Under the pieces are notes generated by a model, which worked only from the letters and a program-made list of their open reading frames with translations, had not been told where the DNA came from and made no database searches. The translations under genes were made by a program, and so were the position numbers. From Bin55 sp028819195 (GTDB lineage Bacteria; Pseudomonadota; Gammaproteobacteria; Pseudomonadales; Azotimanducaceae), in contig JAPPMF010000017.1 in the NCBI GenBank assembly GCA_028819195.1, forward strand, positions 16,859 through 80,858: a DNA stretch of 64,000 bases, read 5' to 3'. This document shows positions 53,671 through 62,897 of the stretch, piece after piece (positions within the stretch are counted from its first letter, which is position 1; every line of letters starts with the position of its first letter).

Positions 53671-56529
53671 TTATTGGCACGCTTCACAATCAGGATCATC
53701 AATACTACAAGCTTCGGGTACCGCTGCTGGTGTACCTAGTTTGAACTCGGTACTACCGTCTTTTTGTGTTTCCTCGTCCGTAGGTGAAGTTGTTGCTCGT
53801 GGTACCGCCGCTAACGCGGTATCCTCATCTATCGTTGATTTTTCAGAATCGGTTGCACCTAATGAACGCAAGTAATACGTAGTCTTAAGCCCACTCTTCC
53901 AAGCTTCTCGATACATCTCATCCAATTTGCGACCGCTTGCTTGGGCGATATACAAATTTAAAGATTGCGATTGATCGATCCATTTCTGTCGCCGCGCCGC
54001 GGCCGCGATTATCCACTTCGGTTCAATTTCAAATGCTGTTCGATACAGTTCCTTCAATTTGTTGGGAACTCGATCCATGGTTTGGATACTGCCATTTTTA
54101 GCTTTAAGATCAACAAACATCCATTGATCCCAGAGCCCTATTTCTTTGAGATCATTGACCAGGTATGGATTAACAACCACAAAATCGCCAGAAATATTCT
54201 GTTTCGCATACAGATTTTGATAAGCTGGTTCGATTGATTGATTGATTCCGACAATGTTCGCGATAGTCGCCGTGGGTGCTATAGCGAGTGTATTTGAGTT
54301 ACGCATACCTTGTTGCACTACTTTAGTTCGCAATGCTTCCCAGTCCAAGCGCGCTTCGAAATCAAACTTGGCAAACTCCAGGGTGCTTCTAGTTTCAGCA
54401 AGTAACCGTAGTGAATCTAGTGGTAAGATGCCTTGACTCCATAATGAGCCATCGTAAGTCGAGTAACTACCGCGTTCTACTGCTAAATCGGAAGAAGCTT
54501 CAATTGCAAAGTACGAAATCGCTTCCATACTTTCATCGGCAAATTGCACTGCTTCGGGACTACTGTAAGGAACACGTTTTTGATACAGTGCGTCTTGAAA
54601 ACCCATCAATCCTAAACCGATCGGTCGATGGCACACATTAGAATCCCTGGCGGCATCGACGGCGTAATAATTGATATCGATAACGTTGTCTAACATCCGG
54701 ATTGCAGTACGAACAGTATTGCGTAACTTGTCGAGTTGGAGATTCCCAGACTCATCGATATGGTTTGCGAGATTGAGGGACCCTAGATTACAAACCGCGA
54801 TTTCTTGGTCAGAAGTATTCAGGGTGATTTCGGTACAGAGATTGGATGAATGAATTACACCAGTATGTTTTTGTGGTGAACGAATATTGCACGAATCTTT
54901 GAAGGTAAACCAGGGATGCCCGGTTTCATAAATGGATTCCAACATTTTCCGCCAAAGATCTTCAGCTTGTACGACACGAAATTGTGATATTTCACCCTGG
55001 CGGGCTTTGGCTTCAGCATGTTCATAAGCTTTGCGAAACTCGGTTCCATACAGATCGTGTAATTCGGGTACATCAGAGGGTGAGAATAAGGTCCAAAGAT
55101 CCTTGTTCATCACGCGTTCCATAAATAAATCCGGGATCCAATTGGCGGTATTCATGTCGTGTGTACGGCGACGGTCGTCGCCGGTGTTTTTTCTCAAATC
55201 GAGAAATTCTTCGATATCAAGATGCCACGTTTCGAGGTAGGAACAGACAGCGCCTTTACGTTTACCACCCTGATTAACGGCAACTGCCGTATCGTTGACA
55301 ATCTTTAGGAATGGTACGACACCTTGCGATTTGCCATTGGTGCCTTGGATATACGAACCCATTGCCCGTACTCTAGTCCAATCATTCCCAAGCCCACCTG
55401 CCCATTTACTGAGCATAGCATTGTCGTTGATTGCGTCGAAAATACCTCGTAAATCGTCGGGTACAGTAGAAATATAGCAAGAAGATAGCTGCGAGCGGAC
55501 GGTACCGGAATTAAAGAGAGTAGGGGTAGAACTCATGAAGTCAAACGAAGAGAGTAGGTTGTAAAACTCTATAGCCCTCTCTTCGCGATCAACTTCTTGA
55601 ATAGCGAGCCCCATTGATACCCGCATGAAAAACGACTGAGGCAACTCGAAACGGGTACCATCCTGTTGTAAGAAGTACCGATCATATAAATTTTGTAAAC
55701 CAAGAAACGAAAATTGTTGATCCCGTTCGACGCGAAGATGTGAACTCAGTTTTTGTAAATCAAAGTTAGCGAGTTCGGGTGAAAGAAATCCCAATTCCAC
55801 AGCTTTTTGGATGAATACCGGAAAAGACTCTTGATAAATTGAGGAAGCGGTACTTGTACTGAATTGATGTTGCTCATTGTGGTCTGTGTAGAGAAACGGA
55901 ATCGCTTCTTGACGCAGACGAATCATAAGTAGCCGAGCGGCCACAAACCCATAATTTGGTTCAGATTCAATCAGTGTTTTGGCGGCTAGTGTGAGTGCTT
56001 GAAATACTTCGTTCTCAGTAATACCTTTGAATGCATCTCGGGTAGCTTGTTCGAACAATTTCTCGGGATCGACGGAATCGAGATCGAAACAAATTTCTTC
56101 GAGGACTTCATTCCAAGCGTGCCGTTCAAGTGGTATTTCTGTGCCATCAGAGCGTATGTAGGTTAGGATAGCATCGGACAGTGAAAACTCTTCGGCTTGT
56201 TTTTCTTTTCGGACTTGGGCGCGATTTTCGCGCCAAATCACGTAAGCTCGCGCAATCTTTTGCAATCCCTCTCGCATGAGTGCGAGTTCTACTTGATCTT
56301 GGATGTCTTCTATGTTGATCGCCGCACCGTTGATCGAACCTCTTTCGAAGCGTTCGGTTACACTCTGTGCTAAGGAGTCAATCTGGTTGCGGATTTCTGT
56401 TGAACCGGTTGAGGCGACCCCCTCAACACCTATAAATGCTTTAGAAATCGCATTGTGGACTTTAGCTTGGTCAAAAGGTACGACGCGACCGTCGCGTTTG
56501 ATTACTCGGAGTTCCTGTGATTCATCCAT
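53671..56529 (-). CDS. nrdA: Class Ia ribonucleotide reductase alpha subunit NrdA
   Basis: This 952-residue catalytic subunit reduces ribonucleoside diphosphates. Domains: ATP-cone (about residues 6-100, VIKRDGRVVPFDQAKVHNAI), R1 N-terminal domain, then the barrel with SSCYIS (the redox Cys), NLCTEITLNTSDQEIAVCNLGSL (catalytic Cys region) and PTATIANIVGINQSIEP. The C-terminus ends CEACQ with the CxxC (Cys948, Cys951) that is re-reduced by thioredoxin or glutaredoxin. The ATP-cone predicts dATP feedback inhibition. No clear NrdR box was found upstream. The middle of the C-terminal region carries a low-complexity stretch before the Cys pair. Confidence 0.95.
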   Translation of the reverse strand: MDESQELRVIKRDGRVVPFDQAKVHNAISKAFIGVEGVASTGSTEIRNQIDSLAQSVTERFERGSINGAAINIEDIQDQVELALMREGLQKIARAYVIWRENRAQVRKEKQAEEFSLSDAILTYIRSDGTEIPLERHAWNEVLEEICFDLDSVDPEKLFEQATRDAFKGITENEVFQALTLAAKTLIESEPNYGFVAARLLMIRLRQEAIPFLYTDHNEQHQFSTSTASSIYQESFPVFIQKAVELGFLSPELANFDLQKLSSHLRVERDQQFSFLGLQNLYDRYFLQQDGTRFELPQSFFMRVSMGLAIQEVDREERAIEFYNLLSSFDFMSSTPTLFNSGTVRSQLSSCYISTVPDDLRGIFDAINDNAMLSKWAGGLGNDWTRVRAMGSYIQGTNGKSQGVVPFLKIVNDTAVAVNQGGKRKGAVCSYLETWHLDIEEFLDLRKNTGDDRRRTHDMNTANWIPDLFMERVMNKDLWTLFSPSDVPELHDLYGTEFRKAYEHAEAKARQGEISQFRVVQAEDLWRKMLESIYETGHPWFTFKDSCNIRSPQKHTGVIHSSNLCTEITLNTSDQEIAVCNLGSLNLANHIDESGNLQLDKLRNTVRTAIRMLDNVIDINYYAVDAARDSNVCHRPIGLGLMGFQDALYQKRVPYSSPEAVQFADESMEAISYFAIEASSDLAVERGSYSTYDGSLWSQGILPLDSLRLLAETRSTLEFAKFDFEARLDWEALRTKVVQQGMRNSNTLAIAPTATIANIVGINQSIEPAYQNLYAKQNISGDFVVVNPYLVNDLKEIGLWDQWMFVDLKAKNGSIQTMDRVPNKLKELYRTAFEIEPKWIIAAAARRQKWIDQSQSLNLYIAQASGRKLDEMYREAWKSGLKTTYYLRSLGATDSEKSTIDEDTALAAVPRATTSPTDEETQKDGSTEFKLGTPAAVPEACSIDDPDCEACQ

Positions 56530-57079
56530 GAAAAATCTAGACTTTAGGTAAAGTTGATAGGTTTCGAATTGTTATATATTATCCCAAAATGAGTCGATTG
56601 GTGTAAACATTCGGAAAAAACTAGTTCGAAAATGTCAAAAACTGGACTTGAGCGTAGTCGTAATTTATTCGTAACTCAATTAGTTTTTGTCGTTGACTTA
56701 TGTTTCGTGGCGGCAAGTTGTTAGCTCGAATTGTCGTTTTTTGGTCGATACCAAACGTCAAAACGGTTTCAAACTTTCAATTGAATCGCAATTAATTGAG
56801 GACGTAATTGAATTAAGATTTTTGTACGAACTCTATGTATCGTTACACATTTATTTCGTTTGTCAAGTAGCAGAACCAACTTTTTTATTGGACACCAAAT
56901 ATCACAATCTTGTTGTCCTGCGACTTCTTCCACCATAATTTTAGCACTCTACTAAATATTATACGTACGTTCACTTCATGCGCAAATCTAGCGTTGGCAA
57001 TTGATTGTGCTACGCTTGTTTTCTTCCGGTTATACCGGATATCATTAACATACAAGAAAACAGTTATGGATTGGTAGAG
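56530..57079. other. 550-base gap, no supported gene
   Basis: This AT-rich region lies between the divergent nrdA and the Dam-like methyltransferase. It must contain the nrdA promoter at its left end. Two plus-strand frames (one at 56687-56938, one extending the methyltransferase upstream to 57005) lack family resemblance and are not annotated. Confidence 0.5.
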
Positions 57080-57907
57080 ATGTTTAACTCAGCCGACGCG
57101 ACTAAAGAGTTCGTCGTCAACAATCGAAGAAGTACAAAATTAAAAATCATCCCATATATCGGTTGCAAGGCAGGTTTTTCACACATATTTGACGAAATTC
57201 TTCCAGCTGAGTTTGACAACCATCTCTATGACATTTTCGGTGGTGGTGGTTCATTCGCTTTCTATGCCTGTGCTCGTTACGGCGCGAAACGTGTAACCTA
57301 CAACGATAACAATCCGGTTGTCGTTAATCTAATTCAGCACTTGCAATGTGAACCACATAAACTGTGGTCGCTATACAACGAACATTACAAGCAGTCCTCC
57401 GAACAACACTTCTACGATGTACGTACCCAAAATCTAGAGTCCGGTGTGGATGGTGCCGCGAACTTTCTCTACCTCGCAAAAAATGCTTTTTCTGGAAAAA
57501 TTCGGTTCAACGGTAAGAATCGTTTTAATTCTTCCATTCGCAAACATAGTCGTTGTCCAAAACTGGATCTCGGTGGTTTGCTGCAATTGAGTGAGATGAT
57601 ACAAGAGATGACCATAGTCAACAAGGACTACACTGAGTTTTCGGCAGTAACCAATGCACTCGTATATCTTGATCCACCTTATTTCAACAACTCGAATCGA
57701 CATTACAACAGTGTTATCGATTTGCAAGAGTTCAATCGTTTCTTGCGAACGATTGAAACCAACAACAAGATTGTTCTTTCGGAGCAAAACGAACCTGCTG
57801 TCTTTGGTTTACCGGATTCGTACTCTGTATATTCGGTGATACTAAAACGTTCACTTCAGTACGTGACTCAGAGCCAGAGTCGGGAAATGATTGCTTTCAA
57901 TTTCTAG
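57080..57907 (+). CDS. D12-class DNA adenine-N6 methyltransferase (Dam-like)
   Basis: This 275-residue enzyme of the Dam/D12 class methylates adenine in a short DNA site. It has the AdoMet motif region IPYIGCKAGFSHIF and IFGGGGSFAFYA (motif I), the NDNNPVVVNLI acidic region and the catalytic motif IV DPPYFNNS. ATG 57080 (MFNSADATKEF) is chosen over GTG/TTG-type extensions to 57005. It is shorter and more diverged than E. coli Dam, closer to phage-type relatives. No restriction endonuclease gene is adjacent. Confidence 0.87.
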   Translation: MFNSADATKEFVVNNRRSTKLKIIPYIGCKAGFSHIFDEILPAEFDNHLYDIFGGGGSFAFYACARYGAKRVTYNDNNPVVVNLIQHLQCEPHKLWSLYNEHYKQSSEQHFYDVRTQNLESGVDGAANFLYLAKNAFSGKIRFNGKNRFNSSIRKHSRCPKLDLGGLLQLSEMIQEMTIVNKDYTEFSAVTNALVYLDPPYFNNSNRHYNSVIDLQEFNRFLRTIETNNKIVLSEQNEPAVFGLPDSYSVYSVILKRSLQYVTQSQSREMIAFNF

Positions 57908-58027
57908 GTAATACGAACTTTGTAATAACCTAGACTTTGGTTCATTTTGTTCGTTTTGATTTCTAATACGTTGTTGTAACGAATTACATAGATGAGAATT
58001 TATCTGTATTGGACATTGGTTTTCGGT

Positions 58028-59152
58028 CTAAGCAATTAATAACCTTTCGATTCCTTCAGACAATAGTAGTCTCGGTACCGCAAAATTAAAACGCACAAAA
58101 CCTGGCACTCCAAATTCGGAACCGTCGTATAACCCTAGTCCATGTTGCTCAAAATGCGTAATAGGGTCGGCTAGAGACAAATTGCGTACATCAATCCAGG
58201 CGAGGTAGGTAGCTTCAGGTGTTGTCACATGCAACCTTTCACTATCGTTAACCGCTGTTACAAGTAGATCACGATTATCTCTGAGGTATTGATTCAGTTC
58301 AACCAAATAAGAACTTGTATCGCAAAACGAGGCGGTAGCTCCTGCAAGGGCTAAGGGGGAACAAATTGGTAACATGCGAGTTCCCCAGGTTCTAAAGCTT
58401 TCCCGAAGTTCTGGATTACTTATCACGGCGACTGCACACGGTTCACCTGGAATGTTGTAGGTTTTCGTGTGTGAAATTAAAGTGATAGTTTGTTGTGAGA
58501 TCGCTTCCGAAATGGTTGCAATCGGAGTGTGTGGTGTAGCTGGATTGAGAATAATCCCCCAATGAATTTCGTCTGAAACAATGACCGTATTGTTTCGAAC
58601 ACACAGATTACCAAGTTCTTGTAATTCAGTTTTCGAATAAGCCCGTCCGGTGGGATTCTGAGGGTTACTGATTAGCAAAGTAGAGGCTTGCTCGGATTTC
58701 TTTTCGATGTCGTTTAAGTCCATTACCCATCGATTATTTTCGAGGATCAAGTTTGAGAGAATTGGAATACGTTGATTTAACTCAGGTATGGTAAGGAACG
58801 GTGGGTAAATTGGGATCGGTATTACGCAGTGATCGTCTTCTTTTCCCACCGCACGTACTGCGACATTGAGCCCGCCGACCACAGACGGTAACCACAATAA
58901 CCACTCTTCCTGAATCGACCAATTGAAATGACGTTGCGCCCATTGAATGAAAGCTTGTGTCAGTTCAGGCGGTATATCGCTATACCCAAGAATAGGATGT
59001 TCTAACCTGTGTCGTATGGCGTCTAATACGAACTTTGGTGTCGCAAAGTCCATGTCCGCGACCCAGAATGGTAAAACATCGGTATTGCGATACCGAGACC
59101 ACTTAATGCTGTCAGAGTTTTTACGGTTGAGGCGGGTAGAGAAATCAAACAT
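58028..59152 (-). CDS. MalY/PatB-type pyridoxal-phosphate C-S lyase
   Basis: This 374-residue fold-type I PLP enzyme of the MalY/PatB (cystathionine beta-lyase-like) group has the PLP lysine in SHTKTYNIPG, the NPQNPTGRAYSKTEL segment, VVSDEIHWGI, and VRFNFAVPRLLLSEGIERL near the end. FDFSTRLNRKNSDSIKW at the start and ADMDFATP fit this group. It is expected to cleave cystathionine or related C-S bonds, though a regulatory role like E. coli MalY is possible. ATG 59152 is preferred over 59167 because GGA precedes it with proper spacing. Confidence 0.87.
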   Translation of the reverse strand: MFDFSTRLNRKNSDSIKWSRYRNTDVLPFWVADMDFATPKFVLDAIRHRLEHPILGYSDIPPELTQAFIQWAQRHFNWSIQEEWLLWLPSVVGGLNVAVRAVGKEDDHCVIPIPIYPPFLTIPELNQRIPILSNLILENNRWVMDLNDIEKKSEQASTLLISNPQNPTGRAYSKTELQELGNLCVRNNTVIVSDEIHWGIILNPATPHTPIATISEAISQQTITLISHTKTYNIPGEPCAVAVISNPELRESFRTWGTRMLPICSPLALAGATASFCDTSSYLVELNQYLRDNRDLLVTAVNDSERLHVTTPEATYLAWIDVRNLSLADPITHFEQHGLGLYDGSEFGVPGFVRFNFAVPRLLLSEGIERLLIA

Positions 59153-59579
59153 CGAAGTCCTTTTCAAATGTTATTGTTATGGAGTGAGAGAAAAAGAAAT
59201 TACGTCGAGGTATGTTAATGAACTAGCTGTCGGTCAAATTAAACACCTTGTGTTGATTGAGGTACTTAGCAGGGCTTTTCCATACAAGAGAGTGTAGTAA
59301 AACAACCGACCATCTTCTCTGATATCTTTTTAAGCATCCTACACGTTCAAGATTCATTCATCGGTTGTGGCAAGTCTAGCAATAGTTGACAAATTTGGGT
59401 GGTAGAGAACCTACATTCCTTCACTTAATTGATAGTTTAGTTCTGACTAGTTCATTAAAGATTAACTCAATACTTGATGTCGTGAATTTACAACGACAAT
59501 CTAATACTTTCCGCCTCAGTGGCTAAGAACATAAAAATTCGACCGGTTAAAATCAAACTAAAGAATAGGACGATTTTCA
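59153..59579. other. 427-base divergent gap, no supported gene
   Basis: This lies between the MalY-like gene (minus) and the second methyltransferase gene (plus). It holds both promoters. A TTGACA is present at 59386-59391, but no -10 hexamer with proper spacing follows. No RNA gene was seen. Confidence 0.45.
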
Positions 59580-60362
59580 ATGATTTTGAATAGATTCATA
59601 GTCGGGAATGCAGCGGAAGTACTGATGCACGATTTTTCGGAGAATTGTTTCGATTTGACAGTTACTAGTCCACCGTACGACGATTTACGTAATTACAAAG
59701 GGTTTTCGTTTGACGCAAATACCATGCTCGCAGCTATTTATCGAGTTACTAAACCTGGTGGCGTTTGTATTTGGGTTGTTGGTGAAAAGATCAACGACGG
59801 TCGAAGTCTATCAAGTTTCAATCATGCGTTCATGGGACGTGATTGTGGATTTACGGTGCATGATGTGATGATTTATCAAAAGAAGAACACCCCATTCATG
59901 CGCTCAAATGCGTACACCAATTGCTACGAGTTGATGATTGTATTCTCCAAGGGGAAACCAAAGACATTCAATCCGATAATGGAACCAACAAAACGTCACG
60001 GATGGGAGACAGCTGTTTCAAATAAAGGACCGGATGCGGTGAATCGAAAACGACCTGTCGAATTAAAGAGAAAAAAGGTACGTACAAATATTTGGTCTTA
60101 TGCAGTTGGTTTTGGAGGAAGCACTACCGACAAAATTGCCTTCCAACACCCTGCGGTGTTTCCCGAAAAACTAGCACTTGATCATATTTTGTCGTGGTCA
60201 GATGAGGGTGATTCAGTGTTAGATCCTATGTGTGGAAGTGGTACCACTTGTAAGATGGCACAATCTGTAAATCGAAATTGGATTGGCATTGATGTTTCTT
60301 CTGAGTACATCAATATTGCCGATGCGAGGTTGAACCAAGCTGGACTGCGATTATCGGTCTAG
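59580..60362 (+). CDS. DNA methyltransferase, beta-class N4-cytosine or N6-adenine type
   Basis: This is a 260-residue site-specific DNA methyltransferase with the beta-class order of motifs: catalytic TSPPYDD near residues 29-35 first, AdoMet motif VLDPMCGSGTTCKMA near 216-230 later. The TSPPY form is usual in N4-cytosine methylases but also occurs in adenine methylases. FPEKLALDHILSWSDEGDSVLDP is typical of the conserved C-terminal part. The target-recognition region (about 100-200) is diverged, so the site cannot be predicted. ATG 59580. It stands alone without an endonuclease partner. Confidence 0.9.
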   Translation: MILNRFIVGNAAEVLMHDFSENCFDLTVTSPPYDDLRNYKGFSFDANTMLAAIYRVTKPGGVCIWVVGEKINDGRSLSSFNHAFMGRDCGFTVHDVMIYQKKNTPFMRSNAYTNCYELMIVFSKGKPKTFNPIMEPTKRHGWETAVSNKGPDAVNRKRPVELKRKKVRTNIWSYAVGFGGSTTDKIAFQHPAVFPEKLALDHILSWSDEGDSVLDPMCGSGTTCKMAQSVNRNWIGIDVSSEYINIADARLNQAGLRLSV

Positions 60363-60448
60363 TTAAACTGTTTCGAAGTAAAATTTATTAAATTCCCGAG
60401 AACGGTTAGTCTCCCACTAATTTCAAAACAGAATCGAAGAGGTCATAT

Positions 60449-60781
60449 ATGTCAGCAGACATCGAACAAATTATTAAAGAGCAAATCGCTAATAATCCAA
60501 TACTCCTATACATGAAAGGTTCACCACACACCCCTCAATGTGGATTTTCGGCCAGGACTGTTCAGTGTCTGTCCGAGTGTGAACAACGCTTTGCTTACGT
60601 AGATATTCTTGCTAACCCAGAGATTCGCGCCACATTACCCAAAGTCGCTAATTGGCCAACTTTTCCGCAACTCTACGTGAATGGCGAGTTAATCGGTGGT
60701 TGCGATATCGTAGCCGATATGCATGCAAAAGGGGAGCTCGCTCCATTGCTTTTGTCCGTTTCAGACAGCCAGTCGGAGTAA
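60449..60781 (+). CDS. grxD: Monothiol glutaredoxin GrxD (Grx4)
   Basis: This 110-residue CGFS-type glutaredoxin binds and transfers [2Fe-2S] clusters. The active site is CGFS (Cys31-Ser34) in HTPQCGFSARTV. The glutathione and cluster-binding WPTFPQLYVNGELIGGCDI (about 68-86) follows. The start is ATG 60449 with AGAGGT a few bases before. Length and motifs are typical. Confidence 0.96.
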   Translation: MSADIEQIIKEQIANNPILLYMKGSPHTPQCGFSARTVQCLSECEQRFAYVDILANPEIRATLPKVANWPTFPQLYVNGELIGGCDIVADMHAKGELAPLLLSVSDSQSE

Positions 60782-60817
60782 CTGTAGCTTATTAGCCGCC
60801 GATACTCGACGGGATCT

Positions 60818-61450
60818 TCACGAACTATTAAGTTCGAAATTGGATTCTAATGGCCAAGTAGGTTCATACGGAAACTCATTGACCATCATACAAAACAATT
60901 CTGCCGTAACTTTGGCGTCGTAGGGAGCTGAATGAGCTAGGTCTATATCGTATTCGATTCCCGCCCGTTCACAGGCGATTGAAAGTACGGTATGACCATA
61001 AACCAGTGCCGAAAGAGACGCTGTGTCAAGCACCGTAAATAAGTGAAAGGGATCGCGTTTGATTTTGTTTCGGTACATCGCACATCGATAGAAACTTCGA
61101 TCAAAATGGGCATTATGTCCCACCAATAATGCGCGTTTACACTCCTCTGCTCGTAGTCTTTTTCGAATAATGCGATTGCAATCTCGCAGACACTCATCTT
61201 CATTCTGAGAATTTCTCGACTCGTCGTTCGGGTCAATATGATTCATTTGAATCGAAGTTTCACTGATTAACGAGCCTTCAAATGGTGTGACCTCCCACGA
61301 ATAAGATTCACCTGGGACCAGTCGGTCTGATTGCCAGTCGAGAAGTACAACCGCAATCTGCAGGATTGCATTGCGAATGGGATTCACTCCTCCGGTTTCT
61401 AAATCGAGAACGACCGGCATGAATTCTCGAAATCGTTCTTTTAGTAGCAT
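60818..61450 (-). CDS. rnt: Ribonuclease T
   Basis: This is a 210-residue DEDD-family 3' exonuclease that trims tRNA and rRNA ends. The three exonuclease motifs are VLDLETGGVNP (Exo I, about residues 14-24), VGHNAHFDRSF (Exo II) and HSAPYDAKVTAEL (Exo III), and the DEDDh pattern is complete. Conserved RNase T features are the LDTASLSALVYG segment and the FEGSLISETSIQMNHIDP stretch. The start is ATG 61450. It converges on grxD, with 36 bases between the stops; the two genes are near each other in other Gammaproteobacteria too. Confidence 0.94.
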   Translation of the reverse strand: MLLKERFREFMPVVLDLETGGVNPIRNAILQIAVVLLDWQSDRLVPGESYSWEVTPFEGSLISETSIQMNHIDPNDESRNSQNEDECLRDCNRIIRKRLRAEECKRALLVGHNAHFDRSFYRCAMYRNKIKRDPFHLFTVLDTASLSALVYGHTVLSIACERAGIEYDIDLAHSAPYDAKVTAELFCMMVNEFPYEPTWPLESNFELNSS

Positions 61451-61478
61451 ATTAACTTATATTAAAACCGATTTACAC

Positions 61479-62117
61479 TCAATTTGGTAAGTTTTTAGAG
61501 CGGTATTCACATAAGTCTTCAATCGGGCAAGTGGGACATTTGGGTTTTCTGGCGGTACAGACGTAGCGTCCATGAAGGATTAACCAGTGGTGGGCACCAA
61601 GTAAATATTCCTTTGGTACCAACCTAGTTAAACGATCTTCAACTTCGCGAGGATTCTTTCCAGTAGCTACCTTGGTTCGATTTGCGACACGGAATATGTG
61701 AGTATCAACTGCAATGACCGGCTTGCCAAAAGCTGAATTTAAAATGACGTTCGCGGTTTTTCGACCTACTCCAGGTAAACTCTCCAATTGTTCGCGTTCA
61801 CTGGGTACTTTACCGTCGTACTTTGTCAACAGGATATCGCATGTTTTCAAAATATTTTCGGCTTTCGCGTTGAACAAACCAATAGTCTTGATGTACTCTT
61901 TGAGTTTTTCAAGACCTAGGGCAAACATACTCGTCGGCGTCGGAGCATCTCTGAATAGAGCTTGGGTTGCTTTATTGACGCTAACATCAGTAGCTTGAGC
62001 CGAAAGAACCACTGCGACTAGAAGTTGAAATGGGGTTTTGTATTGCAATTCTGTTACTGGATTCTCGTTTGCGGCTTGAAAACGAGAAAATATTTCTCTA
62101 CGTTTCTCTTGATTCAA
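61479..62117 (-). CDS. nth: Endonuclease III (DNA glycosylase/AP lyase)
   Basis: This 212-residue base-excision repair enzyme removes oxidised pyrimidines. The helix-hairpin-helix with the catalytic Lys is LPGVGRKTANVIL, and the catalytic Asp lies in VDTHIFRVANR. The C-terminal iron-sulfur cluster uses the four Cys of CTARKPKCPTCPIEDLC. Length and motif order match E. coli Nth (211). The start is ATG 62117, and the gene is complete. Confidence 0.97.
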   Translation of the reverse strand: MNQEKRREIFSRFQAANENPVTELQYKTPFQLLVAVVLSAQATDVSVNKATQALFRDAPTPTSMFALGLEKLKEYIKTIGLFNAKAENILKTCDILLTKYDGKVPSEREQLESLPGVGRKTANVILNSAFGKPVIAVDTHIFRVANRTKVATGKNPREVEDRLTRLVPKEYLLGAHHWLILHGRYVCTARKPKCPTCPIEDLCEYRSKNLPN

Positions 62118-62158
62118 TAATAGACTCCTGAAATCCTTATAGTTCGCCTGTTACTCGC

Positions 62159-62851
62159 TCATGCGAGAGCGAAGTGTCCGACGAGATAATCGAAGACAGC
62201 CTGCTGTTTCCGTTCGCCGAAAAGATTTGTCTGTGCATGATGAACTGCTGCAGCTGAAAGTGGTTTCGGATTTCTAACTTTCATGTGAGTTTCTGCAACT
62301 CGTTCAAGTAGTGCAAAGCGCGCTACTGCACCTTCGATACTTTCACCTGCGGTAAGGAGTCCGTGGTTGCGTAAGATGATCGAGTTTTTTCTTCCCAAAC
62401 ACTGAGCAATCCGTTCGCCAGCCTCAATATCTTGTATTCGGACTTCCTCGTCGTCGAAGATTACACAATCGTGGTAGAACACACAGGACTCTTGGGAGAT
62501 CGGTTCAACTGGCCGTACTTCGGCAGAAAATGGCGTCCCCCACGGGGTATGAGTATGTGCTGCAGCGTTAATGTCACGACGAGCTCTGAGGATAGGCATA
62601 TGGATTCGAAAACCCGGTGCATTGGCAAATCCTTCACCTGCGACCGTTTCGCCTTGTTGATTAAGCAAGATAAAGTCGTCGACTGTCGCACGCGTGAACG
62701 CGACTCCATATTTCAAGAGCCAGAAACAATCTTGCTGATCCGGATCACGCGCGCTGATGTGTCCATCTCCGAGTTCACCCCATCCCATCGCACCAAAGAT
62801 ACGATAACCCAAGCAGAGTGTATTGAGTACTTTTTCACGAGATTTAGACAT
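62159..62851 (-). CDS. Class II aldolase/adducin family protein
   Basis: This 230-residue zinc-dependent enzyme of the aldolase II group has the metal-binding histidines in AAHTHTPWG (about residues 96-104) and LRNHGLLTAG (about 158-167). GHISARDP (about 29-36) fits the substrate-binding part, and the family catalytic Glu lies in the PISQESC-type region. Substrate is unknown; related enzymes cleave fuculose- or ribulose-phosphates, or act on methylthioribulose. The start is ATG 62851. No kinase or dehydrogenase neighbour gives a pathway hint. Confidence 0.88.
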   Translation of the reverse strand: MSKSREKVLNTLCLGYRIFGAMGWGELGDGHISARDPDQQDCFWLLKYGVAFTRATVDDFILLNQQGETVAGEGFANAPGFRIHMPILRARRDINAAAHTHTPWGTPFSAEVRPVEPISQESCVFYHDCVIFDDEEVRIQDIEAGERIAQCLGRKNSIILRNHGLLTAGESIEGAVARFALLERVAETHMKVRNPKPLSAAAVHHAQTNLFGERKQQAVFDYLVGHFALA

Positions 62852-62897
62852 AAGATTCCTTACTTGTGAGGATCAAGACCGATTCTTCAACTTCAAA

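Noticed and set aside
56687..56938. 83-codon plus-strand frame in the gap upstream of the Dam-like gene
   Set aside because: There is no ribosome binding site or family resemblance, and its composition is like surrounding noncoding DNA.
57904..57933. Inverted repeat CTAGGT...AACCTAG at the end of the Dam-like gene as a terminator
   Set aside because: The stem is short and AT-rich with a long loop, and no run of T follows directly.
59386..59417. Sigma-70 promoter with TTGACA before the TSPPY methyltransferase gene
   Set aside because: The nearest -10-like hexamer (TACATT) is 20 bases away and weak.
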